Assembly (NCBI GenBank): GCA_018398575.1
Contig: JAGTXZ010000018.1
Location: forward strand, 1,612,001 to 1,676,000
Source: Ampelomyces quisqualis
Taxonomy: Eukaryota > Ascomycota > Dothideomycetes > Pleosporales > Phaeosphaeriaceae
Reading direction: 5' to 3'
Length of the DNA stretch: 64,000 bases
Position numbers and translations under genes: made by a program. Each line of letters begins with the position of its first letter. Within the stretch, counting starts at the first letter, position 1. The notes beneath the pieces are model-generated. The model saw only the letters and a program-made list of their open reading frames with translations. It did not search any database and was not told the origin of the DNA. Shown piece after piece: positions 55,391 to 64,000 of this stretch.

Positions 55391-57643
55391 TTACTCGGTA
55401 TCATCAGGCGCAACACCCACACTATCCCTCCTCTCCTTGACCCCAATTGTCTCCCCAGCATTCCTCGGTCCCCACAACGGATCCGTAAAAACAATGCCTC
55501 CATACTCGGCTCGCAGCGGCCATTCTTCCAACAGACCGTCTTGATCTGCGCTCGTAGGCGCCGTTGCATGACGTCTCGTGTGAGAAGACGTGACTTTCTC
55601 CACGAAGCGAGTCGATCGCGCCGAGGGCTCAGACGGATCAAACGAGTTGTTCTGCCCTGCATCGTGTGGGTCTTCATTTGCAGAGTTTGAGGTTTCGTAT
55701 TCGTAGTCATCTTCGTAGTCATCTTCGTCTTCGTATTCATCTTTGTCTTCATCTTCATCCACGCCATCCACAACCCTTCCCATCACGCCCTTGCCTCGAA
55801 CAAAAATACTCTTGCGAGCATTCTTTTGCGCTTTCGACGGCCCTGTCGGGCTCAAGAGGCCCGGGAATTCATGTACGTCTACACTCTTCTTCTTCTTCTC
55901 GCGCAAAGACTCCATGGCTGTTGGGCTCGCTTCTGCAGGCCCAAGTTTGCGTGCGAGGATCTTCTTCTTCGTCGTGGGACCGGTGCTGGAAGCTGTGCGT
56001 ACAGAGAGCGCAAGAGAATCCTCGCGCATGAGTGTAGATGTGGGTGTTGTGTCGGTCGAGTCGAAATCCAGCCATGGAGCTACTTCGCGAACATAGGATT
56101 GAGCGCTTACGTCGCTGGTAGTGGATGTCGTGGGGCTTTTGTTACCTTTTGAGCTGGTGGCTGAGTGGCCCATGTTCTGAGAGATGGCTGTGCGACGGTC
56201 ATTGCGGCCTGGAACAAGAAGAGTGCTTTCTTTGGTTGGAGAGGGAGTGACGTGAGGTATGCCTGTTGAAGTCAGGGTAGATGCGGGCGGTGAGTCGTCC
56301 ATGGTGTGCTCATCGAGGACGTCAAAGTGGGGCTGACGGAATAAGACTCTGCGAGTCGTACCTGGCGACGAAATACGCTGGATCTTGGGAGGCGAGGCTA
56401 TAGAACTTGGCTGGAGTGGCGCAACCGGAGGTGCGGCTTTGCTGGGTAGCAGTGGATTGACGTTGCTGAGATCGATTGTCAAACCAGGTCCTCGACGCAT
56501 GCCCTCACGCTGCAGCTTGCGAAGTCGCTTGTATTCTGTATAGTCGTCGACCTCGGTTGCTGTAGGTCGAATGGTGACATACTGCAAAGGGACGGGATCG
56601 TTGCGTTCAAAGCGAACTTCGTAAAGGATGTCTCCTTCCTTCCATTGGCCGCCGGCAGTATCCGTCGACTTTGCTTGACGGATCGACCAACCTTTGACTG
56701 CGTACCTAGCTCAATTAGCACATGACGAGGAACGTTGAAGGACACGTACAATCCCTCATATCTTACGCCAGCTTTAGGACCCCAGACACTATTGATGCCA
56801 TGACTGCGTAGCACTCGAATCGGGTCCCTGCTTCGTGGTATAGCGGCAGTGAGGCGGTATTTACCCTTATCCCATTGCGGAATGCGGTATGTGAAAGCAT
56901 CGCCCTGACAAGCTTCGACTTCACCAGTGTCTTTGAGCACCAGAGCATACGCACCGTGTTTGTCGAACGTGGTTCCGCCCTCAACAGCCTCTAACCCGAT
57001 GATGCCTGCATGATGGGCGAAGAGTGTGTTAATCCACCAGCTGGGTGAACACAGTTAGTAAGAGCTTTGAGCACAGAGTAGGACCGACTTACTCTCCAGG
57101 CCGAAAGCCCAAATCACCCAATCTGTGAGAGCGCCTCGGATGCAATTTGTCGGGGCAGGTGGTCGACCAGCGCTTGAGCAGCGTCTGGTGACAATGGTCA
57201 GTCTTGTAGCTGAAGCAACATGTGGTGAGACTGACCTCTCTCGAGTACTCATGTATGCTAGCAATACCCTCAAGTCGACCTCCTCTGCCGTATAGAAACG
57301 GACGAAGCTCACCGAGTGACCCAAATTTCGTCGTCCATATCGAGATAATCTTATCGCAGTCGTCACACAAACGACCGGGCCAGCGAGTAGCTACACCAGC
57401 AATATCTTGAACGGCGCGATGAATGCCGGTCGCACGTAAGTCCAGCGCAGTAATGTCGGTGGCATGACGTAGAGCTATAAAGGTCTCGTGTAAGGCGAGG
57501 ACGTCATCGGGTTGCAGAACGTTTGGGCCTTCACGAGCCACGAGCAGGTCGAGCTCATCGCGGACCCACGTGGCAAGGGCTTTGAGGCGCGTGCGCGAGA
57601 GATTGTCGGCCGGAGGGGTTGACGGAAACATGGTGGTTGTCAA
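55391..57643 (-). CDS. SRA/YDG-domain protein (modified-cytosine reader family)
   Basis: Protein with a SET- and RING-associated (SRA, YDG) domain, the fold by which UHRF1 and plant SUVH proteins bind methylated or hemimethylated cytosine. Exons 57236-57643, 57093-57184, 56750-57040 and 55391-56705 give 701 aa. A helical N-terminus (TRLKALATWVRDELD) precedes the SRA domain at about residues 145-300: HRLGDLGFRPGD, WWINTLFAHHAGIIGLEAVE, GGTTFDKHGAYALVLKD, SRDPIRVLRSHG, then GVRYEGLYAVKGWSI, matching the GVRYDGLY core, and YEVRFERNDPVP. After SRA come a basic patch (TEYKRLRKLQREGMRRG) and a long disordered tail with an acidic Asp/Glu/Tyr run (about 590-615). No RING, PHD or SET domain is present. 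The YDG core joint is formed by intron 56706-56749, supporting the model. Confidence 0.87.
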
Positions 57644-57830
57644 AATGCTGACAGGGGAGTGTTGTTGAAATATTCGTGTTGCGAGGCGTGCCTATCGTTG
57701 TTGAATGAGAGAGAAGTGAGGCTTTGCATTGTTGGAAGTGGCTACCAAGTGAATTGGAGGGAGTCGGTCGGGACTATGCCAGGCAGCTGCTCCATGATCT
57801 GAGCTCGCGCACAGTACCTGGCTGTACTAC

Positions 57831-59640
57831 TCAAGTTCTAGAAGTCTTGCGCTTTTTCTTCGTGCTGCTTTTCTTTGGGGCCTCCATGACCTCTTGTGCC
57901 TTCTCTGAATCTTGGACGTCACCATCACTAAAACCATCCCACTCCGCCTCTTCAATGTCACATACTTCTGAAGGCTCCTGCCGTGATTCCTCGGGATCTC
58001 GGACAAAAGCCGCCACGAAGAAACCCATTGTACCCTCGTCTGTCCCCTTGTCACATCGAATGCACGCCTCCAGAACTTCCTGTTTCAGACCCTCTTCCTG
58101 AGGAAAGTTGAGCTTATCATCCTCCCATACACCTCGCTTGGTCCACTTTCGCATACCTTCAACCTGGCGCTCTCTTTTCAATATCTTCCAACCTCGTTGT
58201 CTCGCGATCGAGGAAGCTAGTGCCTGGAACACTACTCCCTCATTTTCCTCAAAGTGGATCGAACAGGTGGAGTAGGTGATTTTGTGCACGGAAGCAAAAC
58301 GCATTGCGTGGGTGAGAATATGGAGTTGAAAGTTGGACAGAGTAGCAAGGCGCTCCATAAGCTTTTCCTTTACTGGGGTTTCTTCTGGTGTAGAGTCGTC
58401 CAGATCGAGATTAAGCATTGCTGGCTCTGGCTTGTTATCCTTCTCGTCTTCTCTCTTCCTCTTCTTGCCTTTGTTGCGGCTTTGTGAAGCTGCCCCTGCA
58501 GGACTTGGATTGGGCAAATGTATCTTTATTGCATCGTCTCGGCCGACTATGCCAGTACCAGAGCAACTGGGATCCAGCACAATGGCCCCAACGCTGGAAA
58601 ACTCGTTTGCATGAGGCTTAGCCGCCAGAAAGTCGCTGTTACCTTTGACCGAGACAATGCTATCGGCCGATGCAAGTTTGACCATCTTCTGCAGTGTCTT
58701 GGTCCGCACCGCATCCCTCTCAAAGGCAATCACCTTCTGCGCCTCTGTTGACCCATCCCGGCTCGAGACTATAGCTGCGAGATGTGTAGTCTTGTTCCCT
58801 GGTGCTGCACAGCCATCGATGACGTCTCCATCGTCAGGCGATAGATTTAGCAGACACGCTGGGAAGCAAGATGCCTTGTCCTGCAAGATGATTTGCCCTT
58901 TGGCATACGCTTCAGACCGGGCCAGACTAATCTTGGGCGGAAGAGCAAGCAGGTTGGGAATGTTTGGATCCTCGTAGTACAGGTTCGCATTTCCACGAGC
59001 CGCAAGCACCTCAGCTAAGCTATCCGTCTTTGCAAATCCAGCAAAGGTCGTTCTCAGCTGCGTCTCCAAATCTGTCTTGATGGCGTTGACCCGGACCCAT
59101 CGCGGATGCTGAGTCACCTTCCGTTCATGGCCATGGTCCTCGAGGTCGCCGTTGCTGACAGCGTCCTTGAACGCAGCCAAGGTCGGGTGCCCGTATCGTA
59201 TTCGTGCCTTGGTGAACTCGGCGCCGAGTCTAGCCCTGTGTCGCGTGACCGCGAGCTTCAACACGTGGTTTGCAGCCGCGGCGACGCCGCCTTTTGCGAC
59301 CAGGAGGTCGTGCGTGAGGAGAAGCGCGAGGATCGGTGTGAGCTGAGACGGCATTAGGGATGCGTCGCAAAGCTCGAAAGACACGGTGAAAGACACATAA
59401 ATGAATCCTCACGTATCCGTATTGTGCGCGTAGTCATACCTTTCTCTCCGCTGCTAGAAGGCCGCATTTCTCAATCACGTCTTTCAGCACCACGGACCAC
59501 TTGCACGTTTCGGCGATGAGGGCGAAGATGTGTCCGGGCGAGCTCTTCAGGTCTTTTTTGGTGAAGAGCCGCGACTTGAGAGAGCCGCCGGCGTTGTCGG
59601 CATTTGCGAGGATCGCGGCTGCCTCGTAGTAAAGAGACAT
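57831..59640 (-). CDS. rRNA m5C methyltransferase, NSUN5/Rcm1-like
   Basis: S-adenosylmethionine-dependent enzyme related to yeast Rcm1 and human NSUN5, which methylate a single cytosine in large-subunit rRNA in the nucleolus. Exons 59440-59640 and 57831-59342 give 570 aa. The N-terminus MSLYYEAAAILANADNAGGS and the PRWVRVNAIKTDLE region are typical. SAM binding: DGCAAPGNKTTHLAAI. Motif IV is LDPSCSGTG and motif VI is TYSTCSIHFEENE; the two Cys are the release and catalytic residues of this class. Between motif IV and VI sits an insert rich in Lys/Arg/Glu (NKGKKRKREDEKDNKPE). The C-terminus ends in a basic tail (KKSSTKKKRKTSRT) that fits nucleolar targeting. Intron 59343-59439 has donor GTATGA. 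Its upstream region carries the 24-bp triplication. Confidence 0.93.
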
Positions 59641-60079
59641 TGAAGCCGCCCATCAAGGCTGGATAATTTCCTGGTGTTGGCTGTCTACCGTATCTAGTTA
59701 GCGCCTGCTTACCGTATCTAGTTAGCGCCTGCTTACCGTATCTAGTTAGCGCCTGCCAATGGCGCCGCCTCCCGTGCTTCATCGTTCCAACAACTCTCCT
59801 GCAATACCGAGTACCGAGTACTCCGTAGTCCGTATGGCATACACAATACTTGTCTGACATCATCCACGCATGTCTTTGATTGAGACATGATGTCGTTATG
59901 CTATCGTTGCACAGCCGTACAGTAAGCCGCCATGACAGTTCACCCCCCGCAGCTGTCGATGGAGTCAGCGCTAGAGCACAAGAAAAGAGGCTTCAGTATG
60001 CTCAGCTGTCATGTGCGCAGCTCCAAGTTAAGTATAACCTCGCCATGGCATTGGTATCTCCAACATCAGTATCGTTGCA
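59641..60079. other. Upstream region shared by Rcm1-like and rhodopsin-like genes
   Basis: The two genes are divergent. The stretch includes a 24-bp tandem repeat (59687-59756) and the TACCGAGTACTCCGTA near-palindrome (59812-59827). No gene. Confidence 0.6.
59687..59756. repeat. 24-bp tandem repeat, about 2.9 copies
   Basis: Units at 59687-59710, 59711-59734 and 59735-59756; the third lacks its last two bases. Copies are identical over the shared bases. Core words are CCGTATCTAGTTA and GCGCCTGC. It begins 47 bp upstream of the Rcm1-like start codon, so it is inside the 5' UTR or core promoter. Confidence 0.9.
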
Positions 60080-61492
60080 ATGGCCGCCATACCTCCAGGA
60101 GTGGATCCATGGACCATCCCGTGCGAACCGCCGCCGGATGGCGTCACCTCAAACTTCTCCAACAAGTCTTCTTTATTCGACCTTACCGTCACAACAGTAG
60201 TGCTTGTTCTGTCTTGCATGGCAATCGCCATGACTTTGCGATTTTGGGTCATGCACAGAAGCCGTGATTCATGGGGAGCATGGAAGATGGACGATTGTGC
60301 CGTCTCCAAACGAGCATGTCAAAGGGACTCGTCGAGCTGATACGTCGTAGGGCTCACAATCGGAACATTTGCTCTCACTATTGCTCAGGGGGTAATGCAA
60401 TGTTTCCAGACAAAAAATCTCGGATTCGACGCTTGGGACCTTCCTCTCGGGCGTCTACTGTCTTCCCAGACCCAGCAAGTTCGTGCACAATGCCACAGAG
60501 CAGTGAGAAGTCTCTGACAACCATGCCAGATGTTCATCGCAACTACAGTCATCGGACCGCTCATGCTTTTTCTGGGAAAGTGCTGCATCCTAGCATTCTA
60601 CTACCGCATCTTCTCCCATATCAAGCATGTGCGCTACCAGATATATGGCGCCTTGTTCCTATCACTTTCGCTTGTCATCTCGGCTATTATCATGCCGCTG
60701 TACATGGGCCCCTTGGCTTGGAAGAGCACCTCTCCAACAAAAACCGCGTCAGGGCGACTCACCACAGCTGTGGGAGTCATCAAACTGGTAGTAGATCTCA
60801 TCATCTTCTACATCCCCATTCCAGTCGTTGTAAAGTTGAAACTCTCCACGAGAAAACGCATGGGCGTTTTGACTACCTTTCTTACGGGCTCAATGTGAGT
60901 CTCGAAGCAGCAGTGACTTTACACAAAATTAATGATTGATACAGCGCTATTGTGGCTGATGTTGTTGATCTCTTCTTCCGGATCGAGGTTTCCAATGGAC
61001 GCAGACCCTTCATATACGGGATCTACGTCCCTCTTTGCAGGTGATGGCTCACCGTCAATACTCTCTCCGCACCACAGCTAATGTATACATACTAGCCTGG
61101 TCGAAGCAGGTATCTCGGTAATCGTGGCATCCATGCCATCCGCGGCCAAAATATGGAGACGCCACATCGTTGGTAGCGGCATGTACAACATTGTGCGCTC
61201 AATGTTTCCAGAGTCCGATACTCCGACCATTCACAAGCTGCCGTCCGACCTCCAATTGGCAAAGGAGAGAGCGGCTAAAAAGCGAAGAGTCGGACTCTAC
61301 TCAATACTCACGTTAACGACATACCACGACACGGCACAAACTCTAAAGACAACACAACATCAAACGCACGATGCAAGAGAATCGACCGACGAACACGTCG
61401 TTCAGGAGTTACATGCGACCTCGGAAAAGCCATCTACCAGCTTCGACAACTCCTCGCGTACCCCGAACAACGAAGACCACTGCTGGGTATAA
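60080..61492 (+). CDS. Fungal rhodopsin/SAT4-like membrane protein, intact
   Basis: Third rhodopsin-like gene of the window and the only one that appears intact. Exons 60080-60296, 60351-60502, 60530-60894, 60945-61040 and 61096-61492 give 408 aa in frame. TM1 is LTVTTVVLVLSCMAIAMTLRFWV; WKMDDWLTIGTFALTIAQGV crosses the first joint, giving the family DDW motif. GFDAWDLPLGRLL is the usual loop. TM4/5 are LFLSLSLVISAIIMPLYM and VIKLVVDLIIFYIPIPVVVKLKLSTRKRMGV (family LPVP-like motif). The stretch after LEVSNG leads to VEAGISVIVASMPSAAKIW, equivalent to the last helix. The C-terminus is cytosolic, basic then Thr/Ser-rich. The third intron (60503-60529) would be only 27 bp, unusually short, so that joint deserves a check; the first donor is GTGCCG. 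Confidence 0.78.
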
Positions 61493-63146
61493 CAATATCA
61501 ACATTCGACTCCTACCATAAATCTTGGTCCCCGTCTCCAAGCCCGCGCCATCCAATAAACCCGCGAATGACTCACGCTTATCGTTGCACCAAAGATCAGG
61601 CGGTCGGTGTAGATACAGCTGATGCTTACGCACCAAGAGGCTGCTTACCACGCGCCCAGACAGGAAACAAGCTGTTCTCAAACAAGGGTCACTCAATGTG
61701 TAGCAGAAAGACCCTTCAATCACCGTAGATAAAGTCGTCAGCTACACGTGTTATTCTCGGCGCGTGAGCAGAATGCTGCAACGCGACCTACAAAGATGCG
61801 CCTCCTCGGGGCAAAAGAAAAACATCTACTGCCACCTCGTACCAGGGCGGAACTAGAAGCTGGATTGTTAGTGCCTTGACTTGAACCCGTGCTCAAGGTC
61901 GATCGCGCATGTACTGGCTCACTTTGTCGAACGTGGGCTGCATTCCCATACTATCATGTCCCGCTACGCTTGTGGTTCTCGTGCGGGTTGTTGCTGTTGA
62001 CCATCTAGGCTGGACGCGCGATGGCCTGGTATTAGGTATTTCACCGCTGCACCATCCCTCCCTACCCGTAGTTGTATTCATCTCTTGAATAGAAAATCAA
62101 CATACCCTCCTAGTAACAAATAACCAACCATTCATCCACCCCTCCCCCGCAGAAAAATAAATAAAGTGCATCGTCGCCAAAACCCACAACCAGGTATTAA
62201 AACCATGCAACTGGGGCATGAAAAAAAACCCTGACTACTACTACTACTACTACTACTACTACGAAGAAAGTTAAAAAAAAACGTAAAGAAGAAACGTAAA
62301 AGTCGAATCCGCAGCTAACCTAGCCTCCGACGCTACCCAACAACACGCCCACCACAACGCACACTCCGTGCGCGATGTTAGCAATTGCGCATGAGGGGTT
62401 TGTATCGGGTGCGGCGCTTCCGGAAGGGGAAAGGGGGGGGGTAAAAGCGGGCGGTCGAGGTATGTCTGAGAAAGGATGTACCGAGGGGGTGTGATGTGTG
62501 TGTGTAGTTGGGAGTGATGGAGGTGGGGCGAGGGGAAGGAATGGAGTGAGAGGAATAGGTGGGTTAGTTTGAAAGAGAGAAGTTTTGGGGTAGGAAGATG
62601 GTGGGAGGGAGGATTTGGGGATATGTAGTGGGGGAAGGGGATGGGTAGGGCTGGGAAGCGTGGGGATGGGTGTTGTGGGGAGGGATAGGAATGGGCGGAT
62701 TGCGATTGTGGTTGTGGAGCTTCGGTATCATTGCAACGTGCTGTTTGGGCCTCGTTGCGAACTTGATGTTGCTGTTGTTTCTGACTCCATTATGATGATT
62801 CCATGAATTCAGCAGGGTGAATATCGACACCTCAGATCCTGCTGCAGCACATCTGTACGACACCTAATCCCTGCTGGCCTGTGCCTCGAAATCAACCGCA
62901 ACACGACGCCATTCAAGTTTATGTGCCTGCACTATATTCATCCCTCGCTTACGCTTGACAAGCTCTATGCCCTGCATATCAACGTCCTTGGCCGAGGCCG
63001 AAACCTAGCTCAATGCCTCACTGTTCCTCACTCTTAACAAGGCGTGAACCTCTCTCTTGCGCCACGAGCTGATCAGTCTGAGCCTGAAACTCGCGAGCGA
63101 TCCTATCGTGCTTGAGGTCCAACTTTTCCAGCTTTGCACGCAAAGT
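61493..63146. other. Gene-free gap of 1.65 kb with simple repeats
   Basis: Holds (ACT)9-10 at 62234-62262, poly-A runs near 62222 and 62275, and a G-rich plus-strand stretch at about 62400-62700. Short frames only. The right end should be the 3' flank of the RNase H-like gene. Confidence 0.6.
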
Positions 63147-64000
63147 TTAGAGGCTATTTTTGCTTGCCTTTCGAGCGATGTATCGCTCCAGGTTGGCGAT
63201 TTCCTTGTTCGCAGATTCGAGCTTCTGGCGGAGGTCTGCGATGACTTCGTGAATAGCAACGTTGCCATATCGGTCGTGCTCAGGAAGTACAAAGCCAAAT
63301 CGGCGCGGGTCGCAAGCTGCAGGCTCAGCTTTCAAGACGTCTCTGTTGACAGTGAGGTTAATGTCGAGCTTGGGCAAGGTGTAGCCATACTGTCGCCAAT
63401 CCCACTTCCCGAGCTTCGCTTCTGGTGCTTCTTCGGTAGGGACTATCGGTTCATTAGCTGTTTCTTCATCGCTGGCTAGCACATGCTCATTTTCAGTATG
63501 TTCTTCAGCCACGGGCGACAGGTTGTCTTCGTCCATGACCACAATTTCGTTGATCGGATGACCTGGATACGGCTCGCAAGCTCTGAATAACCATTCTTCA
63601 GCCCAGTCGGGTCCCAATTTTCTCCATACGTCCGGAATGTCCGCTTCAGTGAAAATTCTTGCTCGCGCACTTTGCTCGCGAAGTAGAGCTTGCTCGCGAA
63701 CAGCTGCAGACGCAGCCTTGTCTGCACGCCTGTTACCTTCACTGTTCGAATGGCCCTTCACCCAAATGAGCGTGACTGCGACTCCGTTCGCTGCCAGCCA
63801 ATCTGCTCGCTCGTACATTCCCTCAAGTGCGGTTCTCTGGCTAAGCATTGGGCCGAATCGTAGTGCACGGCCATTTTGTAGAGCGCGCAAGATGCTGAGT
63901 GAATCGGAATAGATTCGGACGAGTTGTACGCCTTTGCCCCTCTGCACTTCCTTCTTGGCCTTGCCCAATGCTGCAGCGATGGCGAAGAGTTCCGCATCAT
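63147..64000 (-). CDS. RNase H-like domain protein, 5' end beyond the window
   Basis: Open frame of at least 284 codons that enters from the right edge, so the start and the first catalytic Asp are outside. Visible RNase H fold residues: Glu in DAELFAIAAALGKAKKE, Asp in RIYSDSLSILRAL, His in WVKGHSNSEGN and the final Asp in NRRADKAAS. These give the D-E-D-(H)-D set of active ribonuclease H domains. After the domain are a linker, an acidic segment (VAEEHTENEHVLASDEE) and a C-terminal predicted coiled coil (IADLRQKLESANKEIANLE). Such domains end the polyprotein of some retrotransposons; free-standing copies with added tails occur widely in dothideomycetes. No reverse transcriptase is visible in the window. 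Host gene or element fragment cannot be decided here. Confidence 0.75.
   Translation of the reverse strand, partial: DAELFAIAAALGKAKKEVQRGKGVQLVRIYSDSLSILRALQNGRALRFGPMLSQRTALEGMYERADWLAANGVAVTLIWVKGHSNSEGNRRADKAASAAVREQALLREQSARARIFTEADIPDVWRKLGPDWAEEWLFRACEPYPGHPINEIVVMDEDNLSPVAEEHTENEHVLASDEETANEPIVPTEEAPEAKLGKWDWRQYGYTLPKLDINLTVNRDVLKAEPAACDPRRFGFVLPEHDRYGNVAIHEVIADLRQKLESANKEIANLERYIARKASKNSL

Noticed and set aside
59471..59863. Minus-strand frame with three TRYGKQAL-type repeats
   Set aside because: The repeats come from the 24-bp DNA triplication; the frame overlaps the start of the Rcm1-like gene in another phase.
62234..62262. (ACT)n array as a CRISPR-like or coding repeat
   Set aside because: It is a plain trinucleotide microsatellite without spacers, in a gene-free region.

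Overview
The window looks like nuclear chromosomal DNA of a filamentous ascomycete. The genes are separate and monocistronic, and most are cut by short (about 45-130 bp) GT-AG introns with CTAAC/CTGAC-like branch sites. The families point the same way: fungal rhodopsin/SAT4-like membrane proteins, a Zn2Cys6 regulator, DHA2 and Dal5-type MFS carriers, a GPI-type thaumatin-like protein and a fungal Spt20. The gene set and style suggest a dothideomycete, perhaps Pleosporales; that placement is inference. I saw no CRISPR array, no convincing tRNA or rRNA, no prophage and no PKS/NRPS cluster.

Layout. Bases 1-12,300 are an accessory-looking stretch: a Dal5-type MFS carrier (122-1936), about 4.5 kb of AT-rich decayed DNA holding relics of a short-chain dehydrogenase and a SNF2-type helicase (3679-6400), a 14-TM DHA2 exporter (6503-8440), a nitrilase (9046-10317) and a rhodopsin-like membrane protein that lacks one helix (10927-12261). 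Bases 13,379-42,000 are mostly conserved housekeeping genes: two divergent Cys/His proteins of unknown function, an RBM39/Rsd1-like splicing factor, a fatty acid 2-hydroxylase, a thaumatin-like protein, a Mn-type CDF transporter, a Zn2Cys6 regulator, a GH2 beta-mannosidase, importin beta (Kap95), an F-box-like protein and a large disordered nuclear protein. Bases 42,000-49,700 are gene-poor and hold a broken rhodopsin-like gene and a bestrophin-like channel. Bases 49,705-61,500 carry an APC permease, SAGA subunit Spt20, an SRA/YDG-domain protein, an NSUN5/Rcm1 rRNA methyltransferase and an intact rhodopsin-like gene. The right edge cuts an RNase H-like gene.

The genes do not form one pathway. 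The most interesting points are the SRA-domain (modified-cytosine reader family) gene in the same window as decayed, RIP-like DNA; three rhodopsin-like genes of which one is broken and one lacks a helix; a GC-AG intron in the first MFS gene; the paired CGH...CPxC proteins; a 24-bp triplicated sequence just upstream of the rRNA methyltransferase; and the RNase H-like protein with a coiled-coil tail at the right edge. Exon limits were read by eye from splice consensus and reading-frame continuity, so they are predictions.
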